DNA from: a bacterium Scap17 | GTDB taxonomy: Bacteria; Pseudomonadota; Gammaproteobacteria; Pseudomonadales; Halomonadaceae | NCBI GenBank assembly: GCA_013376735.1 | Contig: VINJ01000001.1 | Span: forward strand, 1,116,001-1,180,000 | Reading direction: 5' to 3' | DNA: 64,000 nt | In this document: piece by piece, positions 18,152-25,930 of the stretch | Position numbering within the stretch: position 1 is the first letter of the stretch | Layout: every line of letters begins with the position of its first letter | Translations under genes and position numbers: made by a program | Notes under the pieces: generated by a model | Told to the model about the DNA's origin: nothing | Database searches by the model: none | Seen by the model: the letters and a program-made list of their open reading frames with translations, nothing else

Positions 18152-18610
18152 ATGACAGCAATGACTACCGATCATGAGCGCTTCCTGCAGGCCGCCATTG
18201 AAGAGGCGGAAAAGGGTTATGCGGCAGGCGGCGTGCCGATCGGCTCGGTACTGGTCCATGATGGCAAGATCATCGGTCGTGGCCACAATCAGCGCCAGCA
18301 GAAGGGCAGCACGGTATTGCATGGCGAAATGGATGCACTGGAGAACGCCGGTCGCCTGCCGGCCAGCGTCTATCGTGAATCCGTGCTCTACACCACGCTG
18401 TCACCGTGCCCGATGTGCAGTGGTGCCATCCAGCTCTACGGTATCCCGCATGTCGTGGTCGGTGAAAACCACACCTTCATGGGCGCGGAAGACCACCTGC
18501 GGGGTCTGGGCGTCAAGGTCGATGTCGTCGACAACGCGCGCTGCCGCGAATTGATGGCGACTTTCATTCGCGAGCAGCCGGACGTCTGGAACGAAGATAT
18601 CGGCGAGTGA
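18152..18610 (+). CDS. Yeast-type cytosine deaminase
   Basis: 152-residue zinc deaminase of the cytidine-deaminase fold, resembling yeast Fcy1 rather than bacterial CodA (an amidohydrolase). Zinc ligands are His57 (with catalytic Glu59 in LHGEMD) and Cys86/Cys89 in SPCPMC. GRGHNQRQQKGS, YGIPHVVVGEN and the C-terminal WNEDIGE closely match Fcy1, whose terminal Asp contacts the base amino group. Predicted reaction: cytosine to uracil plus ammonia, cytoplasmic pyrimidine salvage. A guanine or other nucleobase deaminase is possible but less likely. Ribosome site GGAGCAAGACG. Confidence 0.82.
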   Translation: MTAMTTDHERFLQAAIEEAEKGYAAGGVPIGSVLVHDGKIIGRGHNQRQQKGSTVLHGEMDALENAGRLPASVYRESVLYTTLSPCPMCSGAIQLYGIPHVVVGENHTFMGAEDHLRGLGVKVDVVDNARCRELMATFIREQPDVWNEDIGE

Positions 18611-18687
18611 TCACGGCGCGATTGTTGGTGGTAGCTGATGGAAAATGGTGTTCGTTAACACTATTCTGCTGTGAAAAGAGCGAAATT

Positions 18688-18716
18688 CTTGAAAAGCTGT
18701 CGGTCTGGCACCATGT
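18688..18716 (+). promoter_or_regulatory. Candidate sigma-32 promoter for the LEA-like lipoprotein
   Basis: A perfect CTTGAAA -35 element, 14-base spacer and CACCATGT, one mismatch from the CCCCATNT -10 consensus. It sits about 110 bases before the lipoprotein start. Confidence 0.5.
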
Positions 18717-18830
18717 CTTGCGTATCAGGCGCCAAGCCACGCTTTCGCTTGCATGACTACACGACCTTTGTTGCAATGCCACTTGCAGGAAACAGGGGCT
18801 GGCAACTCCCCACCTATCATGGAGAAGACG

Positions 18831-19412
18831 ATGAAACTCAAGCAATGGATGATTCCCGCACTGGCCGCTGGCCTGTCTATGGCCATCGCTGGTTGCGATA
18901 ACGGCGATACTGACAAAGCTGTCCAGAACGCCGAGACCTCTGCCGAGCAGAGCGCCGAGCAGGCTGAACAGAGCGTCGAACAAGCGACTGATGCCGCTGC
19001 CGAGAAGATGGACCAGGCTGCTGACGAAGCGGCCGCAGAGATGGATGCTGCTGCTGACAAGGCCGACAACATGGCTGACGACGCTGCAGAATCTGCCGAT
19101 GCCATGGCTGACGACGCTGCAGAATCTGCCGATGCCATGGGTGATGATGCTGCCGCCGAGAGCGAAAGTGCCCTTGAAGCAACCAAGAACGCTGCTTCCG
19201 AGACCTATGAGTCTGCCAAGGAAGGTGTCAACGATGCTGCTGACGCTACTGCCGATGCTGCCAAGAATGCCTATGAATCCACCAAGGAGCAGGCTGCCGA
19301 GCTGACCGACTCCGCTGAGCAGTCTGGCGACAACGCTGCTGCCGAAGTGAACGAGAAGATCAACGCTGCGCAGCAGGAAGCCAACGAGTCCATCGACGAA
19401 GCGCAGCAGTAA
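18831..19412 (+). CDS. LEA-like low-complexity lipoprotein
   Basis: 193 residues. A lipoprotein signal peptide ends in AIAGC, so the mature protein should be lipidated and envelope-bound. Everything after it is Ala/Asp/Glu/Lys/Ser-rich with almost no aromatic or large hydrophobic residues and an 11-residue register (ADDAAESADAM twice), resembling LEA or apolipoprotein-like amphipathic helices. A perfect 33-bp duplication encodes that unit. No enzymatic domain. A stress-protective or spacer role in the periplasm is inferred from composition and from the sigma-32-like promoter. Ribosome site GGAGAAGACG; terminator follows. Confidence 0.82.
   Translation: MKLKQWMIPALAAGLSMAIAGCDNGDTDKAVQNAETSAEQSAEQAEQSVEQATDAAAEKMDQAADEAAAEMDAAADKADNMADDAAESADAMADDAAESADAMGDDAAAESESALEATKNAASETYESAKEGVNDAADATADAAKNAYESTKEQAAELTDSAEQSGDNAAAEVNEKINAAQQEANESIDEAQQ
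19074..19139. repeat. Perfect 33-bp tandem duplication inside the lipoprotein gene
   Basis: Two identical adjacent 33-base copies, each encoding ADDAAESADAM; identity at third positions implies a recent duplication. Confidence 0.95.
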
Positions 19413-19493
19413 TCACTGGCCAGCGAATGCTGGCGTGATGCATGTCGCAAGCTGTGTCACTGGCTGAGTGCGAGTGACACGGCCGCCGAGATG

Positions 19494-19526
19494 AGAACGC
19501 CGTGACCCCTTGGGTCGCGGCGTTCT
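19494..19526 (+). terminator. Terminator after the LEA-like lipoprotein
   Basis: 13-base arms (AGAACGCCG outside) with one G-T pair and a 7-base loop; followed by a short T-rich stretch. Confidence 0.7.
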
Positions 19527-19582
19527 TGTTGCTGACGATTCTTCGTCACGCGTGAGTCAGGCCAAGGCCTGTCCACAAAAAA

Positions 19583-19600
19583 GCCCGCCAGAAGGCGGGC
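19583..19600. terminator. Bidirectional terminator between lipoprotein and csp genes
   Basis: GCCCGCC, AGAA loop, GGCGGGC, flanked by six A on the left and four T on the right; the six-T side serves the minus-strand cold shock gene. Confidence 0.9.
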
Positions 19601-19671
19601 TTTTCCATGACTGTCTTGCTGCCATCATCAGAGCGCCGGTGAGGGCGGCCTGACCAGGCTGATCGAGAAGA

Positions 19672-19875
19672 TCAGACCGGCTTGATGTTTGCGGCCTGAA
19701 GGCCTTTCTTGCCCTGGGTGACGTCGAAGGAAACCTTCTGGCCGTCTTGCAGGGACTTGAAGCCTTCCGCCTGAATTTCAGAGAAGTGCGCGAACAGGTC
19801 GTCGCCGCCGTCGTCCGGAGAAATGAAGCCGAAACCTTTGGTGTCGTTAAACCACTTTACTGTGCCAGTTGCCAT
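19672..19875 (-). CDS. Cold shock protein, CspA family
   Basis: 67-residue single cold-shock domain that binds single-stranded RNA and DNA. RNP1 is [11 protein letters not shown] and RNP2 is [21 protein letters not shown] starts the domain. Whether it is cold-induced or constitutive cannot be told from the protein. Ribosome site AAGGAAAGAATC. The 247 bases upstream to the divergent oxygenase gene leave room for the long 5' untranslated leader typical of cspA-type thermoregulated mRNAs, though no cold-box sequence was identified. Confidence 0.95.
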   Translation of the reverse strand: MATGTVKWFNDTKGFGFISPDDGGDDLFAHFSEIQAEGFKSLQDGQKVSFDVTQGKKGLQAANIKPV

Positions 19876-20122
19876 GATTCTTTCCTTGCTTACGAGATGA
19901 TGTTGGTGGTCTGCCCATCAGACCAGAGTGCGTTGGTGCGGCTAGGGGGAATTCCACCAGAGAGACGCGTTACGTCCTGCGACGACATCCTTTCCTGTTT
20001 GACCTACGCATGCAGCCAAGGCTGCACATGCTCGCTTCCATTCGAACAGAAAGTTGCCGTATTGGCGACTCCTTCCGGCTCAAGTAGGATGCTCACACAG
20101 AGCCAACATAGATGGAAATGCC

Positions 20123-20962
20123 ATGAAGGTCCAGAACGTAGATTACCGCTCGGCCGACGCCGCCGAAAAATTTGTCGAATCCCTGCGTACGACGGGCTTC
20201 GGTGTCATCCGCAATCATCCGATCTCTCATGAATTGGTCGAGAAGATCTACGCCGAATGGGCCGAATTCTTCTCCAGCGCCGACAAGCTTGACTGGCGCT
20301 TCGACCCCAAGACCCAGGATGGCCTGTTCCCGGCAGATGTCTCCGAGACCGCCAAGGGCCATACGGCGCGTGATCTCAAGGAGTACTACCACATCTATCC
20401 GTGGGGCAAGATTCCTGACAGCCTGCGCGAGAATGCCATGGAGTATTACCGCCAGGCCGAAGCCTTCGCGGCGGAGCTCTTGAGCTGGGTCGAAGTCCAT
20501 TCACCTGCCGAGGTGGCGGAGCTCTACCGTGAGCCGCTCTCCAACATGATCAAGGACAGCGGCCAGACGCTGTTGCGTGTGCTGCATTATCCGCCGATGA
20601 CCGGCAGTGAAGAGCCGGGCGCCGTTCGTGCCGCGGCGCATGAAGACATCAATCTGTTGACCGTGCTACCGGCAGCCAACGAGCCGGGCCTGCAGGTGAT
20701 GGACGTCAATGGCGAGTGGATGGACGTGCCCTGTGATCCGGGTCAGCTGGTCATCAATGTCGGCGACATGCTTCAGGAGACCAGCGGTGGCTATTTCCCG
20801 TCGACCACGCACCGCGTGATCAACCCGACCGGCGAGGGCTCCAGCCAGTCACGTCTGTCGCTGCCGCTGTTCCTGCATCCGCGTCCCGAAGTGGTATTGT
20901 CTGACAAGCACACGGCGGACTCCTACCTCAAGGAGCGTCTGCGCGAGCTGGGTGTCATCTAG
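20123..20962 (+). CDS. 2OG-Fe(II) oxygenase, isopenicillin N synthase-like
   Basis: 279-residue non-heme iron oxygenase. The N-terminal half has the DIOX_N-like segment (ESLRTTGFGVIRNHPISHEL); the jelly-roll core shows the HxD...H facial triad in AAAHEDINLLTVL and STTHRVINP, with the SRLSLPLF Arg expected to bind 2-oxoglutarate. The ATG follows GGAAATGCC; upstream residues lack family similarity. Substrate unknown; no biosynthetic cluster surrounds it. A hairpin terminator follows. Confidence 0.88.
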   Translation: MKVQNVDYRSADAAEKFVESLRTTGFGVIRNHPISHELVEKIYAEWAEFFSSADKLDWRFDPKTQDGLFPADVSETAKGHTARDLKEYYHIYPWGKIPDSLRENAMEYYRQAEAFAAELLSWVEVHSPAEVAELYREPLSNMIKDSGQTLLRVLHYPPMTGSEEPGAVRAAAHEDINLLTVLPAANEPGLQVMDVNGEWMDVPCDPGQLVINVGDMLQETSGGYFPSTTHRVINPTGEGSSQSRLSLPLFLHPRPEVVLSDKHTADSYLKERLRELGVI

Positions 20963-21002
20963 AGACCGACTCGCACTCGACCGGCAGATATCTGCCCATC
21001 AG

Positions 21003-21032
21003 ACGCCATCCGCGCCAGTGCGTGGATGGCGT
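21003..21032 (+). terminator. Terminator after the oxygenase gene
   Basis: 13-base stem (ACGCCATCC outside, one G-T pair), CAGT loop, then a T-rich stretch. Confidence 0.75.
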
Positions 21033-21142
21033 TGTCGTTTTCGGGTGCGCAGTGGTGATGGACGGCTTGATTCAGCATCGCCACGACCGCATTGACTGTA
21101 TTCGCAATCATGATCTGCCGCATCGCGGCTAAGGCTTAACTG

Positions 21143-21568
21143 ATGACCCCATCGCCTGTTGTACAGGACACGCATTCCAAGACCATGGGCTATCTGCTGT
21201 GGATCTTCGGTTTCCTTGGCGCGCACCGCTTCTACTATGGCAAGCCGGTCACCGGCACCATCTGGCTGTTCACCTTCGGGTTGCTGGGCATCGGCTGGTT
21301 GATCGACCTGTTCCTGATTCCGGCGATGGACCGCGAGGCGGACTTCCGTTTTCGGGAAGGCCCGATCAATTACTCGCTGAGCTGGATTCTGCTCACCTTC
21401 CTGGGCGTGTTCGGCATCCATCGCATGTACATGGGCAAGTGGCTGACCGGCTTGCTCTACCTGTGCACCGGTGGGCTGTTCTTCATCGGCGTGCTGTATG
21501 ACTTCTGGACACTCAATGACCAAATATCGCTGCGTCATGCCGAACAGGCCCCGGCCACCCAGCGCTAG
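21143..21568 (+). CDS. Tandem TM2-domain membrane protein
   Basis: 141 residues containing two TM2 units in a row. Unit one: GFLGAHRFYYGKPVTGTIW, then GLLGIGWLIDLFLI. Unit two: GVFGIHRMYMGKWLTGLLYL, then GLFFIGVLYDFWTL. Each has the family's G-x-HRFY/HRMY turn and C-terminal D-[LF] motif, so the gene arose by internal duplication. About four to six helices. TM2 proteins have no settled function in bacteria. Ribosome site is a modest AAGG. Confidence 0.85.
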   Translation: MTPSPVVQDTHSKTMGYLLWIFGFLGAHRFYYGKPVTGTIWLFTFGLLGIGWLIDLFLIPAMDREADFRFREGPINYSLSWILLTFLGVFGIHRMYMGKWLTGLLYLCTGGLFFIGVLYDFWTLNDQISLRHAEQAPATQR

Positions 21569-21696
21569 AGATCACGCCTGCGTTGCATCCAGCGGGATGG
21601 AAGTGACGTAGCAGGAAAGGCAGTGCCGAGTTTTCGCATGCTCTAATGTGATGGGGCTCGGATGTTTTCATCAACATGACGACAAGGAAGTGAACA

Positions 21697-22122
21697 ATGA
21701 TCTGGTTGAAAGCCTTCATCGCCGCCTTTCTGGCGACTCTGATCTTCCATCAGGGCCTCTTCGGGCTCTTCTATCTGGCCGATATCCTGCCCAAGGCGCC
21801 CTACAACATGACGCCTACCGGGCCGCTGGGCGTCCCTTCAGTGCTCTCGCTGGCCCTCTGGGGCGGGCTGTGGGGGCTGCCGCTGTGGGCATTGGTACGA
21901 CGCAGAACGGGCGTCAGCCATTGGCTGATCAGCCTCGTCTTCGGTGCAGTCGGCCCGACGGCAGTGGCCATGCTGGTCGTCTTTCCGCTCAAGGGGATCG
22001 AGGTCGTGCCGCTGATGGTGGTCGGTGGCCTGGTCCTGAATGGCGCCTGGGGCGTCGGCACCAGCCTGTTGATGCGTGTCCTGGGAGCGCGACCGAGTCC
22101 TGTAGCCCCGACGACAGCATGA
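21697..22122 (+). CDS. Small polytopic membrane protein of unknown function
   Basis: 141 residues, about four hydrophobic helices; begins MIWLKAFIAAFLATLIFHQG, then GLFYLADILPKAPYNMTPTG and LWGGLWGLPLWAL. The LFYLADILP segment looks conserved-protein-like but I do not recognise the family. Good AAGGAAGTGAACA ribosome site. The stop overlaps the next gene's ATG as ATGA, so the two are probably co-translated. Confidence 0.7.
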   Translation: MIWLKAFIAAFLATLIFHQGLFGLFYLADILPKAPYNMTPTGPLGVPSVLSLALWGGLWGLPLWALVRRRTGVSHWLISLVFGAVGPTAVAMLVVFPLKGIEVVPLMVVGGLVLNGAWGVGTSLLMRVLGARPSPVAPTTA

Positions 22123-22394
22123 TGGCATCGATTCCGTGGCCCATGGTGGCGCTCGCCTGGGCTGCCGGGTTGTGCATGCCGCTGGGTGGCGTGATCGCCC
22201 AGCTGGAGCGCAGTCACGAGAGTCACGTCAAGCGCAGCTGGCTGGCGGGGATCACCGCGCTTGGCGGCGGGATTCTCTACCGCGTCTTCCAGGATATTGC
22301 GCCCCAGTCGCGGGTGGCGCATCACTGGTCACCGCCGTTGGGTGCCTCGCTGGGGTTCATGATCGGCATGCTGGGCGATCGTCTGGTCGGCTGA
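22119..22394 (+). CDS. Small membrane protein, ZIP-permease N-terminus-like
   Basis: 91 residues with two or three helices. WAAGLCMPLGGVIAQLERSH and GITALGGGIL recall the first two helices of bacterial ZIP-like permeases, which are about 240 residues long; here the frame closes after the third helix (GFMIGMLGDRLVG). It may be a truncated ZIP relative or an unrelated small family. Coupled to the preceding gene by a four-base overlap; a second ATG directly follows the first. Confidence 0.6.
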   Translation: MMASIPWPMVALAWAAGLCMPLGGVIAQLERSHESHVKRSWLAGITALGGGILYRVFQDIAPQSRVAHHWSPPLGASLGFMIGMLGDRLVG

Positions 22395-22492
22395 CAATCA
22401 GCTGACGATTCACCGTGGCGGGGCGGCACCAGCTGACTCGCCATGGCTCGAGACCCTCACACCCTCTGTCATCTTCCCGATAGGGAGCTCGC

Positions 22493-23077
22493 ATGAGCAA
22501 GCACGCCAATGAAGGCAACCTCACGGGGTTGCTGGAAGAGCTGGACCGCGAGATCGAAGGGGATATCTCGCTGGGCGACATTCTGGAGCACTTCAACTCC
22601 CGAGGCTTCGGCCCCTTGCTGGTACTGCCTGCCTTGCTGGTACTGCTGCCGACCGGGGCGATCCCTGGCGTGCCGACGACCTGCGCGCTGTTCATCGTGC
22701 TGATCGCGGGTCAACTGTTGCTGGGGCGCAAGATGCCGTGGTTGCCACGTCGGCTGGCGCGCTTCAGTTTCGAGCATCGACGCCTGACCCATGGCGTCGA
22801 GCGGGCAAGGCCCTGGACGCGACGCCTCGATCGTCTGCTCAAGCCACGCCTGAGCTTCATGACGCGCGGCCTTGCCTATCGCGGTATCGCGATGCTGACC
22901 ATCCTGCTGGCCACGGCCATGGTGCCGCTGGAGCTGGTGCCCTTCGCCGCGGCCTTGCCGGCGGCAGCCTTGCTGCTGCTGGGCCTGGGGCTGATCGGGG
23001 AGGATGGCCTGGTCATCCTGCTGGCCTTGCTGGTGCTGCTGCTGGATATCGCCACGGGGTTCTGGTTGGTAGGTTGA
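22493..23077 (+). CDS. ExoD-family membrane protein
   Basis: 194-residue ExoD homologue. An amphipathic N-terminus (TGLLEELDREIEGDISLGDI) precedes GFGPLLVLPALLVLLPTGAIPG, the family hallmark, then several helices and a Leu-rich C-terminus. ExoD was named in rhizobia for exopolysaccharide and alkali-tolerance phenotypes; the molecular function is unknown. Ribosome site TAGGGAGCTCGC. A hairpin follows the stop. Confidence 0.88.
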   Translation: MSKHANEGNLTGLLEELDREIEGDISLGDILEHFNSRGFGPLLVLPALLVLLPTGAIPGVPTTCALFIVLIAGQLLLGRKMPWLPRRLARFSFEHRRLTHGVERARPWTRRLDRLLKPRLSFMTRGLAYRGIAMLTILLATAMVPLELVPFAAALPAAALLLLGLGLIGEDGLVILLALLVLLLDIATGFWLVG

Positions 23078-23078
23078 A

Positions 23079-23108
23079 GGCTGCGTTGGTCGCTCAACAG
23101 CGACGCAG
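23079..23108 (+). terminator. Probable terminator after exoD-like gene
   Basis: GCTGCG and TCGCT arms pair with AGCGA and CGCAGC around a CAAC loop, with a 4-base bulge on the left arm, followed by GTATTTTA. Confidence 0.6.
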
Positions 23109-23377
23109 CGTATTTTAGGAGTCGAGGCTCGTATCCTTGATGACGTGACATGGCTCTCGCGTGCCATCAGTTGCGGGCTCAGGAGAGCGCCTGCACCGTT
23201 GTGTCGCAACGCCGTAAGACCAAAGACTGAAGTGCACCATTCAGAGACAAACCAGGCTGTCATCTTGATGGGGATGGCTTTGCAGGCTGGCCGTGCTCGC
23301 CTAGACTGGTCGCCTGTTCAGTGCCATGGGGGCACGAATTCGGCTACTGAAGCGGGTCTGTCGCAAGGACGTTCGTC
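23109..23377. other. Gene-less gap before the LysE gene
   Basis: About 270 bases with no coding frame, strong palindrome or repeat that I can support; presumably the lysE-type promoter lies here. Confidence 0.4.
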
Positions 23378-24022
23378 ATGTTTGATTTCATCCAGTTCGA
23401 TGCTGCCTTCTGGTCCTTCGTGGTGGCCATCACCTTGCTGACGGTCACGCCCGGGGTCGACACCCTGCTGGTGATTCGCAATACCTCGCGCGGCGGCCTG
23501 CGTGACGGCGTGCTCACCAGTCTCGCGATCTGTGCCGGCCTTTTCGTGCACGCCTTGGTGTCGTCGGCGGGCATCTCGCTGATCCTGTTGCAGTCGGCAT
23601 GGGCGTTCTCGGCCCTGAAGCTGGTCGGAGCGGGCTATCTGATCTGGCTGGGCATCAAGAGTCTCAAGAGTGCGCGGCGCGCACGCGGGCTGAATGTCGA
23701 CGTCACCGTGACACGCCAGCAGGTATCGTGCTGGCAGCCGTTGCGAGAGGGCTTCCTGTCCAATGTGCTCAACCCCAAGACGGTGGTGTTCTACATGGCC
23801 TTTCTGCCGCAGTTCATCGCGCCGACCGACCCGGCCGTGCTCAAGTCATTGTGGCTGGCGGGTGTCCACTTCGTGATCGCCAACCTCTGGCAGATCAGCG
23901 TGGCGCTGATGGTCGGCGGTGCAGGGCGCTGGCTGGCAAGGCCGAGAGTCGCCTGCTGGATGGAGGGCATCACCGGATCCGTCATGGTGCTGCTGGGGGC
24001 GCGGCTGGCGCTAGGTCGCTAG
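23378..24022 (+). CDS. LysE/RhtB-family amino acid exporter
   Basis: 214-residue LysE-superfamily translocator. Diagnostic features are TVTPGVDTLLVIRNTSRGGLR (split here as TVTPGVDTLLV and IRNTSRGG), VGAGYLIWLGIKSLKS and FLSNVLNPKTVVFYMAFLPQ. About six helices. Probably exports an amino acid such as threonine or homoserine lactone-like compounds; substrate not determinable. Ribosome site AAGGACGTTCGTC. Monocistronic as far as can be seen. Confidence 0.92.
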   Translation: MFDFIQFDAAFWSFVVAITLLTVTPGVDTLLVIRNTSRGGLRDGVLTSLAICAGLFVHALVSSAGISLILLQSAWAFSALKLVGAGYLIWLGIKSLKSARRARGLNVDVTVTRQQVSCWQPLREGFLSNVLNPKTVVFYMAFLPQFIAPTDPAVLKSLWLAGVHFVIANLWQISVALMVGGAGRWLARPRVACWMEGITGSVMVLLGARLALGR

Positions 24023-24089
24023 GGATGAGCGGCCACTCCCGACATTGCAACGGAGCGCATGGGATGACGGTTCGTATCCTTGATGACAC

Positions 24090-24626
24090 ATGGACCCTGT
24101 GACATTGACACTGGCGACCTTTCTCAAGGTCGTCACGCACCTGGAGGCTCGGGATGTCAGCGATGTCTACGATTCCCGCGTACAGCAGGTACGGGTGCTT
24201 TACTACGGTTACACCATCGACTTCCGCCACCAGCTGTGGCGCATCGATGATGAGTCTGTCTGTGCACATCTGGAAAAGACCGGTACCGCCGTCGAGCAGC
24301 GCGAGTGCTCGCGCATGGCCAGCCGACTGTTCGTCGAGACCTGCCATGCCTTGCAGCGCCGGGGGCGGGCGGCGCATATCGACACCCGCACCATGTATTG
24401 CAAGGCCGCAGCGACCTTCAAGCCCCGGCGCGACCCCTATGCGGGCATGACGCCGAAAGAGCGCAAGGCGCGCAAGGCGCTGGAAGCGGCGCATCGAGAA
24501 GCCGAGCAGGCCTGCAACCGCTACGTGCTGGATGCCCTGTCCTCGAATTCTCTGGAGATCCTGCGCCTGCGGCAACGCTACTGCGACAAGAGCAATCGAT
24601 TGGCAGCACGGCTCGAACAACAATGA
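24090..24626 (+). CDS. Conserved-looking hypothetical protein
   Basis: 178 residues, soluble, with no signal peptide. Notable are five scattered Cys, a DSRVQQVRVLYYGYTIDFRH segment, a basic stretch MTPKERKARKALEAAH, and helical C-terminus. The coding frame is supported by regular third-position GC and absence of alternatives, but no ribosome site precedes the ATG, so translation may begin at the GTG three codons later. I do not recognise the family and propose no function. Confidence 0.65.
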   Translation: MDPVTLTLATFLKVVTHLEARDVSDVYDSRVQQVRVLYYGYTIDFRHQLWRIDDESVCAHLEKTGTAVEQRECSRMASRLFVETCHALQRRGRAAHIDTRTMYCKAAATFKPRRDPYAGMTPKERKARKALEAAHREAEQACNRYVLDALSSNSLEILRLRQRYCDKSNRLAARLEQQ

Positions 24627-24739
24627 TGCCCGGGCCGGTGCTAATGCCTGCCCGAGCCAACGACAGCAGCGGTACAGTGCTGCATTCATGACATGAAGAC
24701 CGGCCCATCAAGGCTGGCATTGGCAGGGAACGCAATCGG

Positions 24740-25804
24740 ATGAGTCTTTCACATACCCTTCGTCGCCGTCTGGGCGGGTTGAGTGCCGTGGTGCTGGTGG
24801 TCGCCGGGATAGCGGCCTGGCTGTACGCCGTCGATGAGGGGCGCTGGGTCGGCCGCGTGACCACGCGCCCCGAAACGCTGAATCTCGAGTCGGTGGAGCA
24901 GGGCAACCTGCCGGTCAATCAGTTCGTCTCGCTGCGCAATCACTGGGCAGTCTATCGCGAGCATACCGAGACCTTTCGCCTCGATGCCGATGCAGACGGG
25001 GGTCGCCGCATCGAGACGCTCTATTATCCTGTCATCTCTGACATGAACCCCTATCTGCTGGAGTTGGCCGGTCTGTCACGCGCCTTCGGGGGCATTGATG
25101 GCATCCCCTCGGAAGAATGGCCGCGCATCGAGCGCATAGGCGTGCTGGTGCGAACCGACTCCGTGCAGAGCCTGGAAAACGTGCCGCCGCTGATCGAGTT
25201 CCCCGATGGCCTGTTCGGCACCGTTTTGCATGCCGAGACGGACCTGCCGGGCGATGAGCGCTCACTGCTGGCCGAACGCTGGCCTGACATCGATCTGTCG
25301 CGTGTGATCATCATCAATGCAGGCCACCGCCCCGGTAATGCCTGGGCGATGATCGTCTATGGCGTGCTGGGTACGCTCTGCTGGGGCCTGGCGGTCTGGC
25401 TGATGGTGCGATTGATGCGTACACCGCGCGTCACGCGCTTCCAGCCTCTGGCCCATTCCGCCCGAGCGGCATCGGAGCCGGTGGTGTCGCAGGCATACCC
25501 GGGTAGCGAGGCAGAGGGCGACGGGACATCTCAGCGCCATGCTGCACAGGTCCATGCGGCATCTCAGGCGCATGACGACGCATCACGGCCCCGGGGCGCT
25601 GCCGGCAAGCGCCAGGGCTGGCGTGGCAAGGGCAAGAGGAGCGACGAAGGGCGACCCCTGAGTTATGCCGAGGCGCTGGGACGGTATACCCCTCAGCAGA
25701 AGCCGCCGTTCGGCAATGGCGTGGCTGCCTCGCGACCGGGCGAAGCCAAGGGCGAGAGCCAGTCCGGGTCCTCGCCCGCCATTCGTCCACGTCGCGATGA
25801 CTGA
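24740..25804 (+). CDS. Bitopic membrane protein of unknown function
   Basis: 354 residues: N-terminal helix (LGGLSAVVLVVAGIAAWLYA), a periplasmic domain of about 190 residues with YYPVISDMNPYLLELAGLS and WPDIDLSRVIIINAG, a second helix (MIVYGVLGTLCWGLAVWLMV) and a long basic, low-complexity cytoplasmic tail rich in Ser, Ala and Arg (KRQGWRGKGKRSDEG). Membrane layout suggests a sensor or scaffold; no domain recognised. Convergent with slt across a terminator. Confidence 0.7.
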   Translation: MSLSHTLRRRLGGLSAVVLVVAGIAAWLYAVDEGRWVGRVTTRPETLNLESVEQGNLPVNQFVSLRNHWAVYREHTETFRLDADADGGRRIETLYYPVISDMNPYLLELAGLSRAFGGIDGIPSEEWPRIERIGVLVRTDSVQSLENVPPLIEFPDGLFGTVLHAETDLPGDERSLLAERWPDIDLSRVIIINAGHRPGNAWAMIVYGVLGTLCWGLAVWLMVRLMRTPRVTRFQPLAHSARAASEPVVSQAYPGSEAEGDGTSQRHAAQVHAASQAHDDASRPRGAAGKRQGWRGKGKRSDEGRPLSYAEALGRYTPQQKPPFGNGVAASRPGEAKGESQSGSSPAIRPRRDD

Positions 25805-25875
25805 ACGAACGAATGGCTGAAAGAATGGCTGAAGGGCGCGATGAGCTCTGTCGCCATGGGCCCTGATGCCATGAA

Positions 25876-25913
25876 AACGAAAACGCCAGCCCCATAGGGC
25901 TGGCGTTTTCGTT
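25876..25913. terminator. Bidirectional terminator between convergent genes
   Basis: 17-base perfect arms (AACGAAAACGCCAGCCC) with CATA loop; A-rich and T-rich sides suit both directions. Confidence 0.9.
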
Positions 25914-25930
25914 GCGGGATGCTGCTCGGC

